A DNA stretch of 64,000 nucleotides from an uncultured Lachnospiraceae bacterium (lineage in GTDB: Bacteria; Bacillota; Clostridia; Lachnospirales; Lachnospiraceae), in NCBI GenBank assembly GCA_902779395.1, contig CACZBK010000005.1:1-64000 (forward strand). The letters run 5' to 3'. The stretch's first letter is position 1, and each line of letters starts with the position of its first letter. Positions 52,630-60,120 of this stretch are shown here, in pieces. Position numbers and translations under genes: made by a program. Below the pieces are notes generated by a model, which was not told the DNA's origin, ran no database searches, and worked only from the letters and a program-made list of their open reading frames with translations.

Positions 52630-54600
52630 TTATCCGTTATCCGGATGGTAGGTATCTACTACCTCCGCGACTTTCTGCTTTATGTCTGCGCTGCCCGCGC
52701 AGGCTGCGTCCATAAGAGAGTTAAGCTGCCTTAAGAATCTGTCCTCGTCAAAAGGAACGGGATTACCGATGTGGATCAGTTTATTCGGCGTAGTCTTAAG
52801 ACCTTCCTGCGCCATAAGCTTCTCCTCATACATCTTCTCTCCGGGACGAAGGCCTGTATAGACTATCTTGATATCCACATCCGGCTTAAGGCCGGACAAA
52901 CGGATAAGATTTCGCGCCAGCGTATCGATCTTGACAGGGCTGCCCATATCCAGCACGAATATCTCACCGCCCTTTGCGTAGGTTCCCGCCTGCATCACCA
53001 GGCTTACAGCCTCAGGTATGGTCATGAAATAACGGATGATATCGGGATGCGTGACCGTAACCGGCCCGCCCTGGGCTATCTGCTCCTTAAACAGGGGTAC
53101 CACGCTGCCGTTTGAGCCCAGCACGTTTCCGAAGCGCACTGCCACATATTCGGTGACAGGCTTTATCTCGGACTTGAACTCTTCACCGTCACTCATATGT
53201 GAGTATATGGCTTTAAGATCCGCAGCTTTCCCCGCTTTTATCTTGGCGTCAAAGGTCTGCACAACCATCTCGCACAGACGCTTGCTGGCCCCCATTATAT
53301 TGGTGGGGTTGACCGCCTTATCCGTGCTGATCAGTACAAAACGCTGCACACCGTTCATCATGGCGGCATACGCTGTCTTATAGGTTCCTATGGCGTTATT
53401 CTTGATGGCCTCGGAAGGACTGCCCTCCATAAGCGGAACATGCTTATGTGCTGCGGCATGATAGACCACCTGAGGCTTATAATGCGCAAACAGCTGCATC
53501 AGTCTTCTGGAATCACGCACGGATCCTATCTCTACTTTAAGATCCAGATCCGGGTGGTCACGCATAAGCTCCTGCTGTATATCATAAGCATTGTTCTCGT
53601 ATACATCAAAGATGATCAGCTGCTTAGGTGCATGCCTTGCAACCTGGCGGCAGAGCTCGGAACCGATCGATCCTCCGCCTCCTGTTACCAGTATCACCTT
53701 ATCATTGATAAAATCGTAGATCTCCTGCATATCAACCCTGATCTGCTCACGGCCCAGCAGGTCTTCTATGGATACGTCTTTCAGATCGTTAACTGTTATC
53801 CTGTCCTCATCCACCATCTGATACATGCCGCGCAGCATCTTAAGAGAGCAGTCCGTTTCCTTGCAGACATTCAGTATCTCTTTCAGATCATCCGCAGTGG
53901 CTGAAGGGATGGCTATGTATATCTTCTCGATATGATGACGGCTGACATTTTCCAGAATGGTATCCCGTCCTCCGGCTATGGGAATGCCGTCTATGGAACG
54001 CTTCCACTTATTCTTGTCATCATCGATAATTACCGCTATACGGTCGTGTCCGTGACCGAAACGCGTCATCTCGCGTATGATAGCCCTTCCGGCGGATCCG
54101 GCGCCTATGAGCATGACAGGGCGGAATTCACCGTCATTGGCACCTTTATGATCCTTGACCAGCAAGATAAAGCGGTAGGAAAAGCGCGCAGCCATGGTCA
54201 TCATAAACTGCAGCATTATCCCCACAAAATAGTATGACCAGGGCATATGGAAGAATTCATCCGAGGCACCCAGAACAAAAGGTGTTATACCTGCTACGTG
54301 TATCACAAAACATATGGCCGCGGACAGCACTATCCGCTCCAGTTCCATGAAGGAGGCATAGCGCCACATGGCCGAATAAAGCCCGCACAGACCGTAAACA
54401 GCAAGTCCGGCTGCCATATAAATGAGTGTAAACTGCATATACGGTGTCAGATAATCCGAAGGGATAGTTGATACATTAAAGTCAAAACGTAAAAGCAGAG
54501 CAAGAAAAAATGACAGATTGAATACCACGGCATCAAAAACCGCAAGCATCACTGCCATCACCTGCCAGTGTTGTATTTTAGTTCCTATGATCCTGTTCAT
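52630..54600 (-). CDS. Membrane nucleotide-sugar 4,6-dehydratase (PglF/CapD type)
   Basis: 656 residues. Four N-terminal membrane helices (~10-120) are followed by a Rossmann-like CoA-binding-type domain (VMLIGAGSAGRAIIREM) and a short-chain dehydrogenase domain with VTGGGGSIGSELCRQ (~300). The active site reads STDKAVNPTNIMGASKR, with Met in place of the usual catalytic Tyr, as is normal for the PglF/FlaA1 subgroup. It converts UDP-GlcNAc to a 4-keto-6-deoxy sugar. The sugar aminotransferase gene nearby would use this product. The promoter -10 ends only 7 bases before ATG 54600; ATG 54549 after AGGTGA is an alternative start. Confidence 0.92.
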   Translation of the reverse strand: MNRIIGTKIQHWQVMAVMLAVFDAVVFNLSFFLALLLRFDFNVSTIPSDYLTPYMQFTLIYMAAGLAVYGLCGLYSAMWRYASFMELERIVLSAAICFVIHVAGITPFVLGASDEFFHMPWSYYFVGIMLQFMMTMAARFSYRFILLVKDHKGANDGEFRPVMLIGAGSAGRAIIREMTRFGHGHDRIAVIIDDDKNKWKRSIDGIPIAGGRDTILENVSRHHIEKIYIAIPSATADDLKEILNVCKETDCSLKMLRGMYQMVDEDRITVNDLKDVSIEDLLGREQIRVDMQEIYDFINDKVILVTGGGGSIGSELCRQVARHAPKQLIIFDVYENNAYDIQQELMRDHPDLDLKVEIGSVRDSRRLMQLFAHYKPQVVYHAAAHKHVPLMEGSPSEAIKNNAIGTYKTAYAAMMNGVQRFVLISTDKAVNPTNIMGASKRLCEMVVQTFDAKIKAGKAADLKAIYSHMSDGEEFKSEIKPVTEYVAVRFGNVLGSNGSVVPLFKEQIAQGGPVTVTHPDIIRYFMTIPEAVSLVMQAGTYAKGGEIFVLDMGSPVKIDTLARNLIRLSGLKPDVDIKIVYTGLRPGEKMYEEKLMAQEGLKTTPNKLIHIGNPVPFDEDRFLRQLNSLMDAACAGSADIKQKVAEVVDTYHPDNG

Positions 54601-54607
54601 CCGTTTG

Positions 54608-54636
54608 ATTATATTCTAATACCCTTAGTATGACAA
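54608..54636 (-). promoter_or_regulatory. Promoter of PglF/CapD-type gene (leaderless-type placement)
   Basis: Minus-strand -35 TTGTCA (54631-54636), 17-base spacer, -10 TATAAT (54608-54613). The start codon A at 54600 is the eighth base after the -10, where transcription should begin. Confidence 0.75.
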
Positions 54637-54643
54637 GTTTTCA

Positions 54644-55603
54644 TCAGATGATGTAAAACCAGCTGTCTTCCTCATCAAGGGGTACACATTTCTCCTTGTT
54701 TTCGTCGGCATACTTATATGTCAGCTCCTGGCTGCGTATGTATACCTTTGCCCCCGCAGGGATGGACTTGGTGATAAAGCAGTTGCCGCCTATCACCGCT
54801 CCCTCTCCTATCACTGTATCTCCTCCCAGTATGGATGCCCCGGAATAGATCGTCACATTGTTTTCTATGGTGGGGTGGCGCTTTTTGTTATTAAGGCTCC
54901 TGCCGCCTCTGGTTGATGCGGCGCCTAATGTCACGCCCTGATATACCTTCACATTATCGCCTATCACCGTAGTCTCACCAACCACTATGCCGGTACCGTG
55001 GTCTATAAAGAAATACCTGCCTATGGTAGCTCCGGGGTTGATATCTATACCGGTCAGCGAATGTGCATGCTCCGTCATTATGCGGGGTATCAGCGGCACG
55101 CCTAAAAGATACAGCTCATGAGCCACACGGTTCACAAAGATCGCATAAAGCCCGGGATAGGAAAAGATTATCTCATCTTTATAAAATGCTGCGGGATCAC
55201 CGTCAAATGATGCCTGTACATCCGTCTCCACATATTCTCTTATGTGCGGCAGCTTTTCCATAAATGCAAAGGCAGTCTCCTCTGCTTTTTCCCTTATCTC
55301 TTCATCGGAAGCATCCTTTAAGCCTTCCTGGTAACGCAGGACGATCACCAGCTGTTTCTGGAGATAAAAAAGCACATCCTCCACCAGCATGGTGGTATCA
55401 TTTCGCGGTGTATACACCTTCATCGCCCTGTTCTTGAAGTATCCGGGGAAAACCAGCTTCTTGATCTTGTCCAGCATATCGACGATCACGTCTTTATCGG
55501 GCTGGTCAAAATTAAGCTCACGGTCTATATCCTTGCCGCCCTCGTAATCTTTCAGGATGTTATCTACCAGCACTCCTATGCGCTTTTCCATATTATCGGA
55601 CAT
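54644..55603 (-). CDS. cysE: Serine O-acetyltransferase (EpsC/SrpH-like)
   Basis: 319 residues from ATG 55603, preceded by CCGGAGGAA. The N-terminal helical region is longer than in E. coli CysE, typical of the EpsC/SrpH branch. The left-handed beta-helix has the signature DHGTGIVVGETTVIGDNVKVYQ and GGRSLNNKKRHPTIE. It makes O-acetylserine for cysteine synthesis. No cysteine synthase gene follows. A structured RNA with its own promoter lies immediately upstream and could act in cis. Confidence 0.9.
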   Translation of the reverse strand: MSDNMEKRIGVLVDNILKDYEGGKDIDRELNFDQPDKDVIVDMLDKIKKLVFPGYFKNRAMKVYTPRNDTTMLVEDVLFYLQKQLVIVLRYQEGLKDASDEEIREKAEETAFAFMEKLPHIREYVETDVQASFDGDPAAFYKDEIIFSYPGLYAIFVNRVAHELYLLGVPLIPRIMTEHAHSLTGIDINPGATIGRYFFIDHGTGIVVGETTVIGDNVKVYQGVTLGAASTRGGRSLNNKKRHPTIENNVTIYSGASILGGDTVIGEGAVIGGNCFITKSIPAGAKVYIRSQELTYKYADENKEKCVPLDEEDSWFYII

Positions 55604-55656
55604 TAATGTTCCTCCGGGTATATATATGTATAACAACGATATGCTTTGTTTTATTG

Positions 55657-55849
55657 CGTCCCTCTGATTTTTCGATTCCTGTACATCGCAAGGAATCCCC
55701 CCACATTCGTGGGTCCCCCCTTACGAATATCTCAAGGCATCTTCCCACGCTCCGCGCGGGCCCCTCCTTGAGATTACAGCGCATCTCTATGTTTGGAACC
55801 GGACACAGACAAGCCGCTTGCGCAGCCTCTTGCGAAGAATCGAAGGACT
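55657..55849 (-). ncRNA. 6S-like structured RNA (candidate ssrS)
   Basis: A GC-rich stretch of about 193 bases without an open frame follows a near-perfect promoter. The ends pair: GTCC (55658-55661) with GGAC (55845-55848) and TTCGATTC (55671-55678) with GAATCGAA (55837-55844). CTTGCG pairs with CGCAAG further in. A central open region contains a CCCAC-GAAT-GTGGG hairpin on the 3' side, and an apical stem ATCTCAAGG/CCTTGAGAT closes the rod. Length, end pairing, bulged centre and strong promoter match 6S RNA. No intrinsic terminator is seen, so a cis-acting cysE leader remains possible. It does not match the T-box consensus. Confidence 0.5.
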
Positions 55850-55854
55850 ATAAG

Positions 55855-55883
55855 ATTATATGTCAGAAAGCTGTATTTTTCAA
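55855..55883 (-). promoter_or_regulatory. Promoter of 6S-like RNA
   Basis: Minus-strand -35 TTGAAA (55878-55883), 17-base spacer, -10 TATAAT (55855-55860). The expected start is at 55848-55849. Confidence 0.85.
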
Positions 55884-55906
55884 GGTTTAAGCCTTAATTT
55901 ATCCGC

Positions 55907-55935
55907 TTGTAAGATATGTGTATTTATGCTATGTT
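55907..55935 (+). promoter_or_regulatory. Promoter of DUF4867 gene
   Basis: -35 TTGTAA (55907-55912), 17-base spacer, -10 TATGTT (55930-55935), 33 bases before ATG 55969. Confidence 0.7.
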
Positions 55936-55968
55936 AATAGAAAATCTATCCCAAACGGAGGTATCAAA

Positions 55969-56601
55969 ATGAAGATCTATTCTGTAAACGATCCCGAATT
56001 CAAACCCTATGGTAAAGTATTGGGCTATAGCACGGATTGTCTGGTAAAAGCACTGGATGAGTCCACTCCGTTACCCGAAGGTGTTGAATATGTAATGAGC
56101 TGCGCAGCTCTTGAGTACACCTGCGATTTCGGCGTACTGCAGAATAATGCATACGGCGGAATGCCTATCCAGATAGGCTACTGCAACGGCCACAATACAA
56201 AATTAAACTGCCTGGAGTATCACCGTGACAGCGAGCTCAACATCGGATCGACCGATTTCATCCTGCTGCTGGCTAAGGCTGATGATATCGTTGACGGCAA
56301 GCTCGACACCTCAAAGGTTAAGGCTTTCCTGGCTAAGAAGGGTGATGTTGTTGAAGTATATGCTACCAGCCTTCACTATGCTCCCTGCTCTGCAAAGAAG
56401 GGCGAAGGCTTCAAGGTTGCCATCGTACTGCCTAAGGGTACCAACGGCGCAGTTCCCGCACTTAGCGCCAAGAACGAAGAAGATAAGTGGATGACCGCCT
56501 GCAACAAGTGGCTGCTGGCTCATGCAGATGCTTCCGAAGCTAAGGACGGCGCTTACGTAGGACTTACCGGTGAGAATCCCGATATAGCTGATCTGATCTG
56601 A
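55969..56601 (+). CDS. DUF4867 family protein
   Basis: 210 residues, soluble, starting MKIYSVNDPEFKPYGKVLG after a GGAGG site; the longer frame from 55918 crosses the promoter -10. The pattern matches the cupin-like DUF4867 family of Firmicutes, whose function is not established; EYHRDSELNIG and VVEVYATSLHYAPC are likely cupin strands with metal-binding His and Glu. Codon use is strongly biased (AAG, GCT, GGC), as in highly expressed genes. A REP-like terminator follows. Confidence 0.82.
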   Translation: MKIYSVNDPEFKPYGKVLGYSTDCLVKALDESTPLPEGVEYVMSCAALEYTCDFGVLQNNAYGGMPIQIGYCNGHNTKLNCLEYHRDSELNIGSTDFILLLAKADDIVDGKLDTSKVKAFLAKKGDVVEVYATSLHYAPCSAKKGEGFKVAIVLPKGTNGAVPALSAKNEEDKWMTACNKWLLAHADASEAKDGAYVGLTGENPDIADLI

Positions 56602-56632
56602 ATCCCTTAGGGCTTATGCCTCAGAATAAACC

Positions 56633-56688
56633 AGGGGGACGGACCTCGTGGTACTTTAAGTACCACGAGATCCGTCCCTGCTGTTTTT
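56633..56688 (+). terminator. REP-like hairpin terminator, second copy
   Basis: GTGGTACTT (56648-56656) pairs with AAGTACCAC (56658-56666). The stem extends outward through CTC/GAG, one mismatch and GGGACGGA/TCCGTCCC; five T follow. It shares the exact 12-mer GGGGGACGGACC (56634-56645) with the typA/ilvE terminator. Confidence 0.8.
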
Positions 56689-56691
56689 CTT

Positions 56692-58560
56692 TCAAAGGGT
56701 TGTAGTCTGCTTCTTTCCGGAGCGCCTGCCATTCTCCGAATCCTCAGGGAGCTTTGATGGATCGAAATCCTCCGGCGGTATCATCTCTTCACCATTATCA
56801 GGCATCCGGCCATCCGGCGGGGTCATCTGACGGCCGTTACCGGGCATATTTCCGTCAGGAGGCGTCATGGTACCGTCCTGCGTGCCATCACCACGGTTAA
56901 ACCCGCCACGGCCTCCGCCGCCGCCGCCAAAGCCGCCAACATTCCCTATGGTATTGCTTGCTCCGCTTATGCTTACGCTGCCAAGTTCTGTCCCGCCGGC
57001 GCTCGCAGTATATGTTGATCCTTTTGTAAAATCAAAGCCCGCAAATAATACTGCCGAAAAGCTCTTAGAAGGCGTATAGCTTACCACTTCATTTCCGTCT
57101 GCATCGCTGATCACCACTTCCGTGCCGGCCTTCTGTGATCCTGTCCCGGCCACAAGCGCATATACATCAGAACCCTCTCCTATCGACTGCAGCATTCCGG
57201 AAGAACCGGCCGCGATAACAGTCCCTCCGCTCATAACACAGTCGATCCCATAGTCAAAGAAGCCGTTGCCGTCATTCTCCGGACCGTCTACAACCGTATC
57301 CCCTCCGCAGATATAAATATATCCGTTGGAATCTATACCGTCACCCTTAGCATTAACATACACGCTGCCGCCATCGATATATATGATGTTATCCGCATTG
57401 GCATCCATGAAACCTCCGCGCCCCATGTTATTCTGTGAAGTATCTGCTTCACCGCTATCACCTGCAGCATTAACGCCGTCATCGTCCGCATATACACTTA
57501 TATTGCTCGCCGCCAGATCGACTATGCTGCCTTCTATGCCCTCATAGCTTTTTGAGATATTCACGCTGCTGTTATATACCAGACAAACATTATCAGCATG
57601 TATGCCGTCATCCTGACTTTCTATATCAAATTCTCCGCCCAGGATCAGTATATTAGTGTTGCTGTGCATCGCATCATCACCCGAGTGTATCTTAAAATTT
57701 CCGCCCTCAACATATACTATGCCCTTGCCTTCCTCTTCGCTGTTAGTGGAAACCAGCCCTTTGCCTCCGCAGGTAATGCTGATATCGCCATCATATACAG
57801 CCAGAAGGTCTTTGCCCTTAAGCGCATCATCCACGCTCTCTATCTCATAATTCCCGCTCCTTATCACAAGATCATCCTTCGAGCGTATGCCGCAGGCGTA
57901 ATCTGCATTTATCTTAAGCGTTCCGCTGCCGTTTATGATAAGGTCCGCCTTTGAGAAGATCACTGCATCGGGCTCGTCTTCACCTTCTTCAAGTTCGTAC
58001 TCCGCACCATCGCTAAAGCTGTTGACACTGCCCTCCTCAAGAGAGAGATAGACGTTTTTTGCACTCTTCACGTAGATTGCCGGACCGTTATCATTGTTTA
58101 GGCTTACTCCGTCAAGGAACAGATGCACCGCCTCTTCCCCGGAATCCACGAGCAGCTGCCCATTATCCAATGATCCGCTTATCACATAATCACCCTTTTG
58201 CGTTATGGTAACCGTCGTAGAATCTGCCTGCGCTCCGCTGCCGGATATGCTTATGCTGCCGCCGCTCAGTGTTATAAATGTCGCATCCTCTCCAGCTTCA
58301 CGATAGTCATAATTATCCTTATATTCCGGATAGCTCACACTGTATGACCGGTTTGAAAGCTTTATATCCGCAGTGTCGCCGTCGGAAGATGTAGTGTCAA
58401 CATCCTCTGCATCATCAGTTGCGCTCACTGTCTTTTGCGTGGAACTTCCCCTCTTTTGAGCCGTACCGCTGCCATCCGAAGCGGAAACCGTACTTCCGCA
58501 GGCTGTATTCATAACCATTATTCCTGCCATTGATAATGCTAATAATCTCTTCTTCAACAT
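56692..58560 (-). CDS. Carbohydrate-binding beta-helix lipoprotein (DUF4353/Cthe_2159-like)
   Basis: 622 residues. A lipoprotein signal ends in NTAC (Cys21). A Ser/Thr-rich linker leads to a long right-handed beta-helix-like region (~75-500) with repeated units such as KDLLAVYDGDISITCGGKG, DDGIHADNVCLVYNS, DDGVNAAGDSGE and GDGIDSNGYIYICGG. This matches the Cthe_2159 family, whose founding member binds cellulose and pectin. The C-terminal ~80 residues are Gly-rich, then Pro/Asp/Gly repeats (MTPPDGNMP, MTPPDGRMP). It is third in a row after VTC and DUF4956 genes, a recurring neighbourhood of unknown function. Confidence 0.88.
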   Translation of the reverse strand: MLKKRLLALSMAGIMVMNTACGSTVSASDGSGTAQKRGSSTQKTVSATDDAEDVDTTSSDGDTADIKLSNRSYSVSYPEYKDNYDYREAGEDATFITLSGGSISISGSGAQADSTTVTITQKGDYVISGSLDNGQLLVDSGEEAVHLFLDGVSLNNDNGPAIYVKSAKNVYLSLEEGSVNSFSDGAEYELEEGEDEPDAVIFSKADLIINGSGTLKINADYACGIRSKDDLVIRSGNYEIESVDDALKGKDLLAVYDGDISITCGGKGLVSTNSEEEGKGIVYVEGGNFKIHSGDDAMHSNTNILILGGEFDIESQDDGIHADNVCLVYNSSVNISKSYEGIEGSIVDLAASNISVYADDDGVNAAGDSGEADTSQNNMGRGGFMDANADNIIYIDGGSVYVNAKGDGIDSNGYIYICGGDTVVDGPENDGNGFFDYGIDCVMSGGTVIAAGSSGMLQSIGEGSDVYALVAGTGSQKAGTEVVISDADGNEVVSYTPSKSFSAVLFAGFDFTKGSTYTASAGGTELGSVSISGASNTIGNVGGFGGGGGGRGGFNRGDGTQDGTMTPPDGNMPGNGRQMTPPDGRMPDNGEEMIPPEDFDPSKLPEDSENGRRSGKKQTTTL

Positions 58561-58606
58561 AAGCGTATTCTCCTTTCGAAGTTATTTTTCTTAGCCCGTG
58601 ATAATA

Positions 58607-59284
58607 TCAGATCTCTTCTGCCGCGTGGCTGACCGGACGTCCGCAGACGATGGTCAGGTTTCCGTTCCTGGTACGCAGTTCGTCGATAAACTCTTTCTCT
58701 CTGCCTTTATCCTTCATCTCAATACTGTAATTCAGTTCAAATACACTGCCCAGATCCGTGGTCTTTACCTTTACCAGCTCCGATCTGTTTAAAAACCGGG
58801 CGAAGATATCATCAAAGATCTGCGTATAATCAAGGCTTTCCGGCACCAGTATCTTAAGATGTCTTTCTCTCTCGCCTTTGGCTCCGAAGCCTGTGCTCAT
58901 CAGCAGAATATATATAGCGCCTACCGTAAGTACTATCGCTGCGCTGTAGATAACGTAGCCCATACCGTTTGCCAGTCCTACCGCCATCGCAAAGAATATG
59001 GCCGTGATATCCTTAGACGATCCCGGTGCCGATCGAAATCTTACCAGTGAGAATGCTCCCATCACCGATACCGCTGCACCAAGGTTTCCGTTTACTACAG
59101 TTATCACTACCTGCACCAGTGCCGGAAGTATCACAAGGGCTACAACGAAGTTCCTGCTGTAATTGCTTTTATACATATACAGAAGAGCTATCACCAGTCC
59201 GCATATCACGGATGCTATAAGGCTGATAAATGCTCCGCCTGTTGTAAGCTCGCCTGCCTGATCAAGTAAATATGATGTAAACAT
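58607..59284 (-). CDS. DUF4956 membrane protein
   Basis: 225 residues. Four hydrophobic segments occupy ~15-150, including GNLGAAVSVMGAFSLVRFRSAPGSSKDI, the DUF4956 hallmark, and a soluble C-terminal domain (~155-225) follows. GGAGG lies 7 bases before the ATG. It overlaps the VTC gene by 70 bases, indicating tight coupling. The family has no established function but is often next to VTC-domain polymerases. Confidence 0.9.
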   Translation of the reverse strand: MFTSYLLDQAGELTTGGAFISLIASVICGLVIALLYMYKSNYSRNFVVALVILPALVQVVITVVNGNLGAAVSVMGAFSLVRFRSAPGSSKDITAIFFAMAVGLANGMGYVIYSAAIVLTVGAIYILLMSTGFGAKGERERHLKILVPESLDYTQIFDDIFARFLNRSELVKVKTTDLGSVFELNYSIEMKDKGREKEFIDELRTRNGNLTIVCGRPVSHAAEEI

Positions 59285-59994
59285 ATATTGTCCTCCTTTT
59301 GTTTAATATTTTCTCTAAGCCCTTCCAGATATACTCTTCCGTATTTGGAAAAGGATGTGGAATATATCTTAAGATCCGATAATATCTGTACAAACCATAC
59401 CGGCAATGCACCCGGTGCTTTTATCTCCAGAAGACTCATCCCTTCTTCCATCAGCAGTTCCCCCTGATCACCGGCGGAAAGCATAAGCTCACTTTTCCTG
59501 CTCCTTATGCGTTCATCTATGGTAAAACGTATGTTTTTATCATCACTGACCACATATGCTATACGGTCATATGCCAGATAGGTATCGGGTCTCAAGCCGT
59601 GATACTTTATCATATAGTCGATCTCCCTAAGTATCTGGCAGTCATATTCTTCCGGATATATACCCTTTTCAATGTAGTCCACAGCCACTCTGTACGGTAA
59701 TTCAATCCTGCGTTTATAAACCACAGCTTTCCATTTCTTTTTCATCTCCAGAAAAACCATGTCTTCATCTTCAGGTGTCCCGTATGAGCGAAGCCTCAGT
59801 TTTTCTTTATAAACCGGCTTATCCAGCGACTCTCTTATCAGTTTATTATCCTTTGTATCAAAATAGATATTGCTTATGGAATACCTGCTGTACACATCTT
59901 CTTCTATCCTGCCGGCAATCCTTTTTATCAAAGCCTGCTTTTGCATATCATTTAGCAGGTATTTCTTTTCCACCCGCTTGAATATCCCCGCCAT
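59215..59994 (-). CDS. VTC-domain (polyphosphate polymerase-like) protein
   Basis: 259 residues. The triphosphate-tunnel fold of VTC is visible: RVEKKYLL near the N-terminus, YSISNIYFDTKDN, basic tunnel residues in YKEKLRLRSYG and AVVYKRRIELPYR, FTIDERIRS and LLEIKAPGALPVW. Eukaryotic Vtc4 makes polyphosphate from ATP through this fold. The bacterial single-domain versions next to DUF4956 are not characterised in detail. The C-terminal 35 residues (after YGRVYLEGLREN) overlap DUF4956 and may be non-essential. Confidence 0.88.
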   Translation of the reverse strand: MAGIFKRVEKKYLLNDMQKQALIKRIAGRIEEDVYSRYSISNIYFDTKDNKLIRESLDKPVYKEKLRLRSYGTPEDEDMVFLEMKKKWKAVVYKRRIELPYRVAVDYIEKGIYPEEYDCQILREIDYMIKYHGLRPDTYLAYDRIAYVVSDDKNIRFTIDERIRSRKSELMLSAGDQGELLMEEGMSLLEIKAPGALPVWFVQILSDLKIYSTSFSKYGRVYLEGLRENIKQKEDNICLHHIYLIRQASLQQAEHLSAL

Positions 59995-60044
59995 TTTCTC
60001 ACCCCGCTTTCCTTTGTGATGTATCCGATGCTGAAATGATACAA

Positions 60045-60080
60045 TAAAAAAATGTCCACTTTCTGTTTAGGAAGTGGACA
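60045..60080 (-). terminator. Terminator of REC-GGDEF gene
   Basis: TGTCCACTT (60053-60061) pairs with AAGTGGACA (60072-60080); on the minus strand a run of T follows. It separates the regulator gene from the VTC operon. Confidence 0.88.
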
Positions 60081-60120
60081 TTCTGTGCCGATTTGGTGTT
60101 TAAACTGTGAACTTATAAAT

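Noticed and set aside
55657..55849. T-box riboswitch for cysE
   Set aside because: The AGGGTGGNACCGCG T-box sequence and a clear terminator/antiterminator are absent; GGGGGGACCCACG is only a loose resemblance. A 6S-like RNA fits better.
57000..58300. Tandem DNA repeats in the beta-helix lipoprotein gene
   Set aside because: The repeats are at the protein level (beta-helix rungs) and diverged in DNA; not a CRISPR or satellite.
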